DNA of 64,000 bases from Kaistia sp. 32K (GTDB lineage Bacteria; Pseudomonadota; Alphaproteobacteria; Rhizobiales; Kaistiaceae), in contig NZ_AP024269.1 in assembly GCF_016629525.1 (NCBI RefSeq), forward strand, positions 1,488,001-1,552,000. Reading direction: 5' to 3'. The notes below the pieces were generated by a model. The model did no database searches and was not told the DNA's origin. It saw only the letters and a program-made list of their open reading frames with translations. Shown piece after piece: positions 56,857 to 64,000 of this stretch; the stretch's first letter is position 1, and the number at the start of each line of letters is the position of its first letter. The translations under genes and the position numbers were made by a program.

Positions 56857-57383
56857 GGAACCAGCCCTTCCGACTGTGCCTGAAACGCGGGACGGTCACG
56901 GTTTCTCCGTGCACCTGTCGCCACCTTAGCGGGAGCGGCTATAGGCCAGGTTGAGATGCAACGCCGAATTTGAGCAATGGCGTTGGCATATTGCTAACCA
57001 TGAGCAACTTGCGCGGGAGGGGCGGCGCCTAAGCTATGCGGCAATTCTCGACTTTGTTCATCGCGAGCATCTTTCCGGCAGGACCGTCGTCTCCGCCCTA
57101 CCGATTCGGTCTTAGGCCGAGGTCGGCCACGAGGTGGCTCCATTCCGCCGCGATCCCGCAACGAGGGCCAGCCAGCCAGCAATTGTCACGCCGGCGCGAG
57201 CGTTTCTGCGCCAAAGGGCCGGCTCGGAGCGTGACGTTGGCGCTCCGGGCCGCCCTTTGTGTCCGCCCCCTTAGGGTTCCTTTAAGCGCCGGCTGCCATG
57301 ATGCCCTCATTGCCGGATGGTCAGGCGCGGAGGTTCCGCGACAGGGCCGAAAGGCCGGAACGAGCGTCACCGGTGTGTTGCGT
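56857..57383. other. 527-base gap before the histidine kinase
   Basis: No gene is supported; the open frame that continues upstream of the kinase start has no ribosome site and an Arg/Pro-rich composition. It holds a TTAG-N7-TTAA CtrA-like site (57271-57285) and the divergent promoters of DUF5330 and the kinase. Confidence 0.6.
57271..57285 (+). promoter_or_regulatory. CtrA-box-like site upstream of the kinase gene
   Basis: TTAG-GGTTCCT-TTAA differs by one base from the CtrA consensus TTAA-N7-TTAA. It lies 98 bases before the kinase start, a usual distance for CtrA-regulated promoters. Confidence 0.4.
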
Positions 57384-59144
57384 ATGACGGTTTCCTTCGA
57401 GCCCTTGCGGCGCGTTATCGATGGACTTGTGCATGGTTCGGCCAGCGAGGATTCGCTGGTCGCGAGCCGGCACAGGGCCTTCATCGCCGCCCATCTTGCC
57501 GTCGGGCTCGGCGTGCTCCTGCTGTTCCCGATCTGGCTGGCGCTTTCCGGCGCCCCGTCGTTTGGCTCGGCCGTCGCCTTCGCCTTCCTCGCCGCGCCGC
57601 TGCCGATCGCGGCCTTCCTGTCGCGCACCGGCCGCTATGAGGCCGCGCATCTCCTGTCGGCGCTGGCGCTGGCCGGGCTCGTCGTCCTCGGCGGCGCGCT
57701 GACCGGCGGGCTTCAGTCGCCCGCGCTCATCCTTCTCGCCATCGTCCCGGCGGAAGCCGCGCTTTCCGGCGCGCGCCGCATCACGCTCGCTTCGATCGGC
57801 ATGGCGGCGGTCGCGCTCGCCGCGCTGGCGACGGCGTCGCTGGCCGGATGGCTTCCGTCCGAAAGCGGGGCTTCTGCCGGCTTCGTGCCGATTCTCATCA
57901 TCGCCGCGCTGCTCTATGGCGCCGGGCTGGCGCTGCGGATCGAGCAGGTCTATCGCGAGGCGGATCTTGCCGCGCGGGACGGCGAGGCGCGCTACCGGAT
58001 GCTGGCGGAGAACGGCACCGATCTCATCACCCGTCACAACAGCGTCGGTGCGCTCGAATATGCGTCGCCCGCCGCGCGGACCATGCTCGGCTGCTCCGCC
58101 GCCGATCTCGCCGGGCACGGCCTGTTCGATCGCGTTCATGTCGCCGATCGGCCGGCCTATCTGCACGCGATCTCCGAAACGGACCGCACCGGCGAGCCGC
58201 GCACGCTGGAGTTCCGCCTGCGCCGGGCCGATACGGCCTCCGATTTCCTCTGGGTCGACATGCGCTGCCGCCCCGTGATCGATCCCGCGACCGGCGTCCG
58301 TACGATCGTCGCGGTGATGCGCGACATCACGGAAGCGCGGACGCAGCAGACCGAGATCGTCGCCGCGCGCTCCTCGGCCGCCGAGGCCAACCAGTCGCAG
58401 ATCCAGTTCCTCGCCCATGTCAGCCATGAGTTGCGCACGCCGCTCAACGCGATCATCGGCTTCTCGGAAATGCTGGAGCGCGAGCTGTTCGGCAAGTTCG
58501 AGATGGCCCGCCATCGCGACTATATCCGGCTGATCCATTCCTCCGGCGAACACCTGCTGCAGGTCGTCAACAGCGTGCTCGACATGTCCAAGATCGAGGC
58601 CGGCAAGTTCGAGGTCGTGGCAGCGCCGTTCCCGGTTGCGCCGCTGGTCGATTGCGTGCTCGACATCATGTCGCAACAGATCACGGGCCGCGGGCTCAAG
58701 CTCGTTCGCCGTATTGATCGCGACCTGCCGGACGTCGTCGCCGACCGGCGCGCCTGCCGTCAGATCCTGCTCAACCTGCTGTCGAACGCGGCGAAATTCA
58801 CCGAGGCCGGCGGCACGGTGTCCGTCACGGCGCGGCTGGAGAGCGGCGATCTCGTGCTCGAAGTCGCCGACACCGGCGTCGGCATCGCCGCCAGCGACCT
58901 GCCGCGCATCGGCACGCCCTTCGTCCAGGCGGACGCCCGCCACGAGCGCCGCGCCGAGGGAACCGGACTGGGCATTTCGGTGGTGAAGGGGCTGGTCGAG
59001 CTGCAGGGCGGTACGTTCACGCTCGCAAGCGAGGCGGGCCGCGGCACCACGGCGACCGTGCGTCTCCCCCTTCGCAACCACCGACCCGCCCTTGTCGGTG
59101 GGGCCGGGCCTGTCCTCGAGGAGAGGGAGCGCCGGCGTGCGTGA
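57384..59144 (+). CDS. Membrane PAS-domain sensor histidine kinase, PdhS/DivJ-like
   Basis: A 586-residue kinase. About six membrane helices fill residues 33-190, followed by a PAS domain (about 210-330, ARYRMLAENGTDLITRHNSV), a dimerisation/phosphoacceptor domain with H348 in HVSHELRTPLNAIIGFSEML, and an ATPase domain (NLLSNAAKF, DTGVGIAASDLPRIGTPF, GTGLGISVVKGL). The H-box sequence is that of the DivJ/PleC/PdhS group that feeds DivK and CtrA cell-cycle control. No response regulator is adjacent. ATG at 57384; the ribosome site is weak and TTG 57378 is an alternative. Confidence 0.85.
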   Translation: MTVSFEPLRRVIDGLVHGSASEDSLVASRHRAFIAAHLAVGLGVLLLFPIWLALSGAPSFGSAVAFAFLAAPLPIAAFLSRTGRYEAAHLLSALALAGLVVLGGALTGGLQSPALILLAIVPAEAALSGARRITLASIGMAAVALAALATASLAGWLPSESGASAGFVPILIIAALLYGAGLALRIEQVYREADLAARDGEARYRMLAENGTDLITRHNSVGALEYASPAARTMLGCSAADLAGHGLFDRVHVADRPAYLHAISETDRTGEPRTLEFRLRRADTASDFLWVDMRCRPVIDPATGVRTIVAVMRDITEARTQQTEIVAARSSAAEANQSQIQFLAHVSHELRTPLNAIIGFSEMLERELFGKFEMARHRDYIRLIHSSGEHLLQVVNSVLDMSKIEAGKFEVVAAPFPVAPLVDCVLDIMSQQITGRGLKLVRRIDRDLPDVVADRRACRQILLNLLSNAAKFTEAGGTVSVTARLESGDLVLEVADTGVGIAASDLPRIGTPFVQADARHERRAEGTGLGISVVKGLVELQGGTFTLASEAGRGTTATVRLPLRNHRPALVGGAGPVLEERERRRA

Positions 59145-59943
59145 GGCCCCGACCCGGCGCAAGCGGCCGGCCGCCCGCTCCAGGAAGCCCGTCAAGGACA
59201 GCGAGGGGCTGCTCAGCCGCTTGGCCGACAAGGTGATCGAGAACCCGCTTCAGTCAGGCGGGCTTGTGGTCATCCTGATCGTCGGTTCCGTGATCGTCTC
59301 CAACGCCGCGTTCCTGCAGACGAAGCGCCATCCAGATCCGCTCTTCGTGACGCGGGGCGGGGCCGCGCAAGGTCAATCCGATACGGCGTCGGCCGATGGG
59401 GAGCCGGCCTCCGTGCCGCTGCCGAAGAGCCGGACGCAGGTGGCGCTGCCGCACACGCAGCCGCAGCCGACCCCCGTCTCCACCAGCACGGTGGCATCCG
59501 CAACGCCCAGCAACCTGATCGCGGATACGCAGCAGGCTCTGGCTGCCGCCAAGCTCTATACCGGCGCCGTCGACGGCGTCATGGGCCCGCAGACCAAGGC
59601 GGCGATCTCCGCCTTCGAGAAGAAGATCGGCCTGATCCCGACCGGCCAGCCGAGCGCCCGGCTGCTCGGCCAGATCCGCAAGGGCCAGCCGCGCGCCGAG
59701 GTTGCCGAACCGGCCTCCACCGGTTCGATCGAGGATCCCGCGACGCGTGCTCGGATCAAGAAGGTGCAGGTCGCCTTGAACCAGATCGGCTACGGGCCGG
59801 TTGATGTCGATGGGCGGGGCGGCGGCAAGACGGCGAATGCCATTCGCCGTTTCGAGCTCGACAACGGCCTGCCGATGACCGGAGCCGCGGGAGACGCGGT
59901 GATCGCCAAGCTGGTCCTGATCGGCGCGATGGGCACGCTTTGA
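59137..59943 (+). CDS. Membrane-anchored peptidoglycan-binding-domain protein
   Basis: A 268-residue protein with a basic cytoplasmic N-terminus (RRKRPAARSRK), one membrane helix (about 40-60), a Pro/Thr/Ser-rich linker and two PG_binding_1-type repeats (about 128-178 with LYTGAVDGVMGPQTKAAISA, and 205-265 with VALNQIGYGPVDVDGRGGGK). It likely tethers the inner membrane to the cell wall. GTG at 59137 follows GAGAGGGAG and overlaps the kinase stop by 8 bases, so the two share a transcript. Confidence 0.83.
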   Translation: MREAPTRRKRPAARSRKPVKDSEGLLSRLADKVIENPLQSGGLVVILIVGSVIVSNAAFLQTKRHPDPLFVTRGGAAQGQSDTASADGEPASVPLPKSRTQVALPHTQPQPTPVSTSTVASATPSNLIADTQQALAAAKLYTGAVDGVMGPQTKAAISAFEKKIGLIPTGQPSARLLGQIRKGQPRAEVAEPASTGSIEDPATRARIKKVQVALNQIGYGPVDVDGRGGGKTANAIRRFELDNGLPMTGAAGDAVIAKLVLIGAMGTL

Positions 59944-59959
59944 CAGCCAGGAGGCGTCG

Positions 59960-60301
59960 ATGCGCCTGACATCCGGCCTCTGGGTCGCGGCCTATGTGCG
60001 GCGCGCTTTCGTCGAGGGTGCGTTCGCGGCGGTCGTGCGGCGCGGCTCCGAGGAGGCGGGCGCCATCTTCGTCGTCGTCGACTGGCTCGACGGTACGGTC
60101 GATCTCTACGGGCCGGCCCCGCAGACGGCCTTTGACGACAGCAAGCCGACTGACCGGCTGTTTTCCCATATCGGCAAGCGGATCGATCGACTGGCCCTGC
60201 AGGCGCGGATCGCGTCCGAGATGCGGTTCGATCCGGACGTCTGGGTGGTCGAGATCGAGGACCGCGCCGGCCGCGCTTTCCTCGACATCGCCTTAGGCTG
60301 A
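59960..60301 (+). CDS. DUF1491 family protein
   Basis: A 113-residue cytoplasmic protein with the DUF1491 core RLTSGLWVAAYVRRAFVEG, then a beta-rich middle and DPDVWVVEIEDRAGRAFLD at the end. Function unknown. It begins 16 bases after the peptidoglycan-binding-protein gene (ribosome site CAGGAGG), as third gene of the kinase operon. Confidence 0.85.
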   Translation: MRLTSGLWVAAYVRRAFVEGAFAAVVRRGSEEAGAIFVVVDWLDGTVDLYGPAPQTAFDDSKPTDRLFSHIGKRIDRLALQARIASEMRFDPDVWVVEIEDRAGRAFLDIALG

Positions 60302-60303
60302 AT

Positions 60304-61785
60304 TCAGCCCATCGTACCCGTCAGAACCGGTTTCGCCTGATCCGGCTTGGCATGGTCTGCCGCGTGTCCGGTCGCGGGCTGGCGCGTTTCCTTGCGCGGC
60401 GCATCGGCGAAATGGGGCTGGTGCGACGGGCTGGCAGCCGTGCCGTCGTTCCGCCACTCGGCAACCAGGCGATCGGCAACCGGCTTCTCCAGGCCACCGA
60501 GCAGGCCGGTGAGCCGGAAGAACGTCTCGACCGCCGAACTGATCACCGGATTGGCGAGCAGCAGCACCTGCTGCGCCTCGGCATCGGTGAGGCCGATCGC
60601 CCTGAGGAGCACCACCAGCGCTTCGCCCGAGGGATCATCGAGCAGCGCGGTGACCCGGTCGACGTCGAGCCGGAGACCCTCAGCCAGCGTCCGGATCAGC
60701 GCGTCGCGCTGGCGCTGGCGGGCGAGCAGGCTGAGCCGTGCCCGGCTCATCGCCGCGCGGAAGGCATGGTCGATTTCCATTGGCGTCAGCCGGGAGGGCT
60801 GGATCGGCGCTCCCGAGATCGAGGCGAGCCGCGCCAGGCGGCCGGCGCGGTCGAGGCCGAGAAACGCATCGGTCGCATGCGGCGCGGCAACGGGGGCGGG
60901 CGCGACAGGCTCGGCCGCTTCGGTCGTTGCGGTCGGGGCCGGCGCGGTCGGTTCCGGGGCCTTGGCCGCTGCGACGGGAGCGGCCGCCGGGGTCGGCTTC
61001 TTGGCTTTCTCCGGCTGGGCGGCAGGCTGCTTCTGGGCGCGCGCGAGCGATTCGAACGTCCGGCGCGACAGGCCCTCGGGCACCGGTGTCTCGGTCGCGA
61101 TCGCCGTCAGCTCGGCGCTGAGGCTCGCGGTGAGGACCCGCGCGGCGGCGAGCGCCGACAGGGGGGACTTTTCGGGCGCGATCTGATTCGCGGGCTCGAC
61201 CGGCGCTACCTCGGGTTTCGAGACGGCGGGGACAGCGGGCTCTTCCGGCGCGGGAGCGACTGCCGCGACCGCGGGCAGGGGCTCCGGAGCGACCGGTGGC
61301 GGCGGGATCTCGTAGGCGAGCGGCGCGTCCTCGGCCGCCTCGGGCAACAGCGCGATCGTCTCCGCGTCGCCGGTGAGGCGGAGCGCCTGCACGATGTCGG
61401 GGGCGAGGTCGTCGCGCGCCGCGATCATGCGGAAATGCGCCGGCCCGGTCGCCGCCAGGATCGCCAGGAGATCGAAGGAGGAGAGCTCGGCATGGCGCAG
61501 CACCGGCGAGGCGATCTCGACCAAGTCCTTGCCCAGCATGCGTAAAATCGCGCCCGGCGCATCCGGGTGGCGGGCCAGCCGCTCCGCCACGAAGGCGCGG
61601 TCGGCCGGCGTCACCTTGGTCAGGAAATGCGCGGTCAGTTCTTCGAAGCGGCGAATTTCCGCCTGGTCGTGCGCCTTGTCGAGCACGAACAGTTCCGTCG
61701 TTGCGCGGAGCAACGCGGCATCGCGGCTTTGCTGGCTCGATACGGCCATGGCCATGAGACCATCCGAAAAATACGAGGGATGCAT
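60304..61785 (-). CDS. DUF2336 domain protein
   Basis: A 493-residue cytoplasmic protein. The N-terminal region (about 20-150, HEAT-like helices such as RFEELTAHFLTKVTPADRAF) is the first part of DUF2336; a Pro/Ala/Glu-rich low-complexity linker (about 150-300) follows, then a second helical part (about 305-450). Proteins of this family are alphaproteobacterial and of unknown function. Start may be 61785, 61755 or 61749 (three in-frame ATGs); none has a strong ribosome site. It is convergent with DUF1491 and divergent from the 61-residue gene. Confidence 0.8.
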   Translation of the reverse strand: MHPSYFSDGLMAMAVSSQQSRDAALLRATTELFVLDKAHDQAEIRRFEELTAHFLTKVTPADRAFVAERLARHPDAPGAILRMLGKDLVEIASPVLRHAELSSFDLLAILAATGPAHFRMIAARDDLAPDIVQALRLTGDAETIALLPEAAEDAPLAYEIPPPPVAPEPLPAVAAVAPAPEEPAVPAVSKPEVAPVEPANQIAPEKSPLSALAAARVLTASLSAELTAIATETPVPEGLSRRTFESLARAQKQPAAQPEKAKKPTPAAAPVAAAKAPEPTAPAPTATTEAAEPVAPAPVAAPHATDAFLGLDRAGRLARLASISGAPIQPSRLTPMEIDHAFRAAMSRARLSLLARQRQRDALIRTLAEGLRLDVDRVTALLDDPSGEALVVLLRAIGLTDAEAQQVLLLANPVISSAVETFFRLTGLLGGLEKPVADRLVAEWRNDGTAASPSHQPHFADAPRKETRQPATGHAADHAKPDQAKPVLTGTMG

Positions 61786-61878
61786 GATGACGCGTTACCC
61801 GAAGTGCCGTCGACGCGATCGCAAATTCCGGTGGCAAGCCCCGATCGCCAAGCCCGTGCCGATTGTGCCCGGAAGTCG

Positions 61879-61893
61879 TTAGCGTTCCGTTAA
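61879..61893. promoter_or_regulatory. CtrA-box-like site between DUF2336 and the small-protein gene
   Basis: TTAG-CGTTCCG-TTAA, followed by CC, is one mismatch from TTAA-N7-TTAA and has the same form as the site upstream of the kinase. It lies 94 bases upstream of the DUF2336 start on one side and 97 bases upstream of the small-protein ATG on the other. Confidence 0.45.
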
Positions 61894-61989
61894 CCTTGCC
61901 GGTCCGTAAATGGTGCTATTGTGCTTGAGAGAGTGTCCGCCAGGCAGTCGGGGCGTCGATCCGGCCGAACGGACCTCGAAGGAGGTCAC

Positions 61990-62175
61990 ATGGGCACCAT
62001 ACTGACCTACACGGCAGCCCGGCGCAGACGCGCGCGGTCGGAGCTCCCGAAAGAGGGGACCTGCCAGATCATCATCTTCTCGGGCGTCCGCATCGATCGG
62101 TCGCGGCCGGAGCGGCCGGTGCCACCGCCATCAACGACGGCCGCGCAACGACCGACGCCGGGTCGCGGCGCCTGA
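61990..62175 (+). CDS. Small basic protein of unknown function (61 residues)
   Basis: The ATG at 61990 has a perfect AAGGAGGT ribosome site seven bases upstream. The product starts MGTILTYTAARRRRARSE and has a hydrophobic strand CQIIIFSGVRIDR before a Pro-rich tail. I recall similar short proteins of this design in other Hyphomicrobiales but no function. The open frame begins 23 codons earlier at a GTG without a ribosome site. Confidence 0.68.
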   Translation: MGTILTYTAARRRRARSELPKEGTCQIIIFSGVRIDRSRPERPVPPPSTTAAQRPTPGRGA

Positions 62176-62176
62176 G

Positions 62177-62767
62177 CTAGTTCTTCTCGTCGGGAGCGAC
62201 GGGGGCGGGGGCGTCGGCCGAGGGCAGCTCGGCGGAGCAGTTCGCCGCGCGCAGCATCGTCTCCGCCTTGCCCAGCAGCGTCGGATCCGCGACGAAGCTG
62301 CGGATCAGCGCGAAGCCGCGGGTGATCGGCACCTGGATCACGATCGACTGGTCGAGCGCGGCGATGGGGTTCTCGCGCAATTGCGCCATCTGCACCGGCG
62401 TCGCGATGACGAGGTCGATGTCAGCCCGCTCGGCCGAGCGGTCGTTCAGGCTGTAGACATTGCTGCCGCGCCGATTGAACACCGCGATCGACCAGAAATC
62501 GTCCGGCATCGCCGCCTTGATGCGGATCGGCCCGTTCTCGAGCGAGAAGCGGCAGGCGGCATAGGCCATTTCCGGATCGAGATAGGGCAGCGGCTCCGTC
62601 CCCGGCTCCGACATCGGCAACAGATGGAACGCGCCGTCCCGCCCGAACCGGCCGAGCGAGGTCCAGGCGTCGCGATTGGCGAAGTCAGGCAAAAGCAGGA
62701 TGGCGGCGATATGGATGATGCCGCCGAGAAGCAGCCCGCCGAGGACGTAGAGGAGGAGGCGGATCAT
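62177..62767 (-). CDS. Membrane-anchored DUF1254 protein
   Basis: A 196-residue protein with an N-terminal anchor (about 3-26) and a compact DUF1254 domain (YLDPEMAYAACRFSLENGPI, FWSIAVFNRRGSNVYSLND). The extracytoplasmic part has Cys in AACRF and AANCSAEL. Its ATG overlaps the upstream DUF1214 gene by ATGA, so the two probably form a complex. Function unknown. Confidence 0.82.
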   Translation of the reverse strand: MIRLLLYVLGGLLLGGIIHIAAILLLPDFANRDAWTSLGRFGRDGAFHLLPMSEPGTEPLPYLDPEMAYAACRFSLENGPIRIKAAMPDDFWSIAVFNRRGSNVYSLNDRSAERADIDLVIATPVQMAQLRENPIAALDQSIVIQVPITRGFALIRSFVADPTLLGKAETMLRAANCSAELPSADAPAPVAPDEKN

Positions 62768-63339
62768 GTGCAGCCGACCCTCTCGATCGCCGGCAGCACG
62801 ATGTCGCCGATCGCGGCACCCCCGGAAAGCGGCGTGTCGTAGAGGCGGAGGATCAGCCGGATGCGCTCGCCGGTCGTGACCGGCAGCCAGTTGCCCGGCT
62901 GCGGCTTCGGCGCCACCGCGATCTCGAAGCTGCCGTCCTCGCGCCGCAGGATTTCCCGTGAGTGGAAGGCCGTCCGCCGGGCCGGGTTTTCCATCAGGTG
63001 GCCGTCCTCGTCATAGACGGTGAGCGTCCAGAGCCGCGCCGGCGGCGTCTGGCCGGAGACGCGGTAGCGGCAGCCGCCCGTGAGGCGCTGGCCGGACGAA
63101 TCCACCTCGGCGCTGAAGGCGAGGCCCTCGCCGCCGCCGAGCGGCACCTCGCCGGAGCGCGCCAGCATCGCCTCGGTATAGGGATCGGCGTTCGGGCTGC
63201 CGGAATCCGGCCACGCCGTCCACGCCCCGCGCGTCACCGCGCCGAACAGCCGGTCGCGGTCGAGCACCAGGAACGCCGAGCCGAGGCCGACGACAATGGC
63301 GATCGCGATGGCGACGGCGAGATGGATCAGGAATCGCAA
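62764..63339 (-). CDS. Membrane-anchored DUF1214 protein
   Basis: The TTG at 63339 gives 191 residues starting at the membrane anchor LRFLIHLAVAIAIAIVVGLG, followed by a DUF1214 domain (RLWTLTVYDEDGHLMENPA, IRLILRLYDTPLSGG). The open frame extends to 63642 but that part runs over the divergent transporter gene and is Arg/Ser-rich. No ATG is suitably placed, so the TTG start is inferred. It precedes the DUF1254 gene in the same operon. Confidence 0.75.
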   Translation of the reverse strand: MRFLIHLAVAIAIAIVVGLGSAFLVLDRDRLFGAVTRGAWTAWPDSGSPNADPYTEAMLARSGEVPLGGGEGLAFSAEVDSSGQRLTGGCRYRVSGQTPPARLWTLTVYDEDGHLMENPARRTAFHSREILRREDGSFEIAVAPKPQPGNWLPVTTGERIRLILRLYDTPLSGGAAIGDIVLPAIERVGCT

Positions 63340-63521
63340 GGGCGGCCTCGAAATGGAGCGCGGCGACGATAACGCGGCCGGACGATGGACGATAGCGCGC
63401 TCGTTGCAAAGCGATGCCGCACCCGGCGCCCCCCGCGCGAAATACGACGGCAGGAAACGGGTTGCCAGATGCAACGCGGACGGGCAGTGGTTCTGCACCA
63501 CAGCAGGGAGCGGCCGTTTCG

Positions 63522-64000
63522 ATGACCACAGGCCAGACCGAGTTACACCAGACCCCGATCGGTCAGACCCCGATACGCCAGACCCAGATTCGTCAAACCA
63601 TGACGGGCGCCGACTGGTCGCTGCTGGTCCTGCTCGCCGCACTCTGGGGCGGCTCGTTCTTCTTCATCGCCATCGCAGGCCGGGAGCTGCCGCCCTTCAC
63701 CATCGTGTCGCTTCGGGTCGGCATCGCGGCGTTGATTCTCGTGGCGCTGCTCCGCCTGAGCGGCCGGCCGCTCCCCGCCGGCTGGCGGGTCTGGCGCGTG
63801 CTGTTCGGCATGGGCCTCATCAACAACGTCATCCCGTTCTCGCTGATCGTCTGGGGCCAGACCCAGATCCCGAGCGGGCTCGCCGCCGTGTTGAACGCGA
63901 CGACGCCGTTCTGGACGGCGCTGATCGTCAATTTCCTGACCGTTGACGAGAAGCTGACGGCGACCAAGGTGACGGGGATCGCGATCGGCGTTCTCGGCGT
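63522..64000 (+). CDS. EamA/DMT family transporter, N-terminal part (cut by window end)
   Basis: An incomplete inner-membrane transporter of the drug/metabolite family. From the second ATG (63600) the sequence is typical: WSLLVLLAALWGGSFFFIAI, then ELPPFTIVSLRVGIAALIL and a third helix NVIPFSLIVWGQTQIPSGLA. The first ATG at 63522 adds 26 residues of near-repeats (QTPIGQTPIRQTQIRQ) encoded by 15-base tandem units. Either start is possible. Export substrate unknown. Confidence 0.8.
   Translation, partial: MTTGQTELHQTPIGQTPIRQTQIRQTMTGADWSLLVLLAALWGGSFFFIAIAGRELPPFTIVSLRVGIAALILVALLRLSGRPLPAGWRVWRVLFGMGLINNVIPFSLIVWGQTQIPSGLAAVLNATTPFWTALIVNFLTVDEKLTATKVTGIAIGVLG
63550..63599 (+). repeat. Short 15-base tandem repeat at the transporter start
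   Basis: About three imperfect units of CAGACCCCGATCGGT / CAGACCCCGATACGC / CAGACCCAGATTCGT precede the ATG at 63600 and keep the reading frame. They encode QTPIG/QTPIR/QTQIR. Confidence 0.7.

Overview
This window is high-GC chromosomal DNA from an alphaproteobacterium, most likely of the order Hyphomicrobiales (Rhizobiales). The evidence is the company of genes: a RirA-type iron regulator, a MucR/Ros zinc-finger regulator, an FrcC/FrcA-like sugar transporter, CUT1 sugar cassettes with LacI control, a PdhS/DivJ-like kinase, DUF2336, DUF1491, DUF6456 and DUF5330 proteins, and dispersed palindromic repeats of a kind common in that order. I see no rRNA or tRNA gene, CRISPR array, integrase, transposase or phage gene. 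It reads as ordinary chromosome with many signalling and envelope genes.

Layout. 1-2 kb: the end of a fructose/ribose-type ABC operon. 2-8 kb: a CHASE2 adenylate cyclase, a DUF3307 membrane protein, a TPR/beta-barrel outer-membrane protein divergent from a FecR-domain protein, and a lone cyclic-nucleotide-binding protein. This looks like a dispersed cAMP/envelope signalling set, and a perfect TGTGA-N6-TCACA palindrome sits at the 3' end of the cyclase gene. 8-10.6 kb: TonB and a secreted partner behind a TGA-N9-TCA iron box, next to rirA. 10.9-12 kb: an orphan sugar ABC ATPase. 12.6-18.7 kb: an RND efflux pump followed by an ECF sigma factor, a probable anti-sigma protein and a CnrX-like periplasmic sensor. 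18.8-20.2 kb: a DUF1254/DUF1214 protein preceded by a (CT)15 tract.

20.3-27.8 kb: a LacI-controlled sugar operon (binding protein, two permeases, ATPase, isomerase/epimerase, Gfo/Idh/MocA dehydrogenase) with a clear operator between the divergent genes. 28-31.2 kb: an Uup-type ABC-F ATPase and an ECF sigma/anti-sigma pair. 31.2-45.9 kb: mostly single housekeeping and stress genes (aminotransferase, fasciclin-domain protein, DUF4332, HerA-like ATPase, GST, M20 peptidase, LOG protein, cytochrome c pair, Fe-SOD with an EcfG-like promoter, amidotransferase, oligopeptidase B-like protease, lipocalin-like protein, MsrB).

46.2-53.5 kb: a tightly overlapping ten-gene Mrp/Mnh-type cation/proton antiporter operon. 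It lacks a full-length MrpA. The MrpA C-terminal domain is a separate gene, there are three large NuoL/M/N-like subunits, and an extra 72-residue membrane protein is inserted. 53.8-64 kb: MucR, a DnaA-domain-IV-like regulator with a DUF6456 protein, SufE, DUF5330, a membrane PAS histidine kinase followed by a peptidoglycan-binding-domain protein and DUF1491, DUF2336, a 61-residue conserved-looking small protein, a split DUF1254/DUF1214 pair, and the start of an EamA transporter cut by the window end. Two TTAG-N7-TTAA sites resembling CtrA boxes precede the kinase and the DUF2336/small-protein pair.

The findings I consider most worth checking are the MrpA-less antiporter operon with its 72-residue subunit, the CHASE2 cyclase/FecR/TPR-barrel/cNMP set with its CRP-like palindrome, the RND-sigma-sensor operon, and the RirA-TonB iron box.
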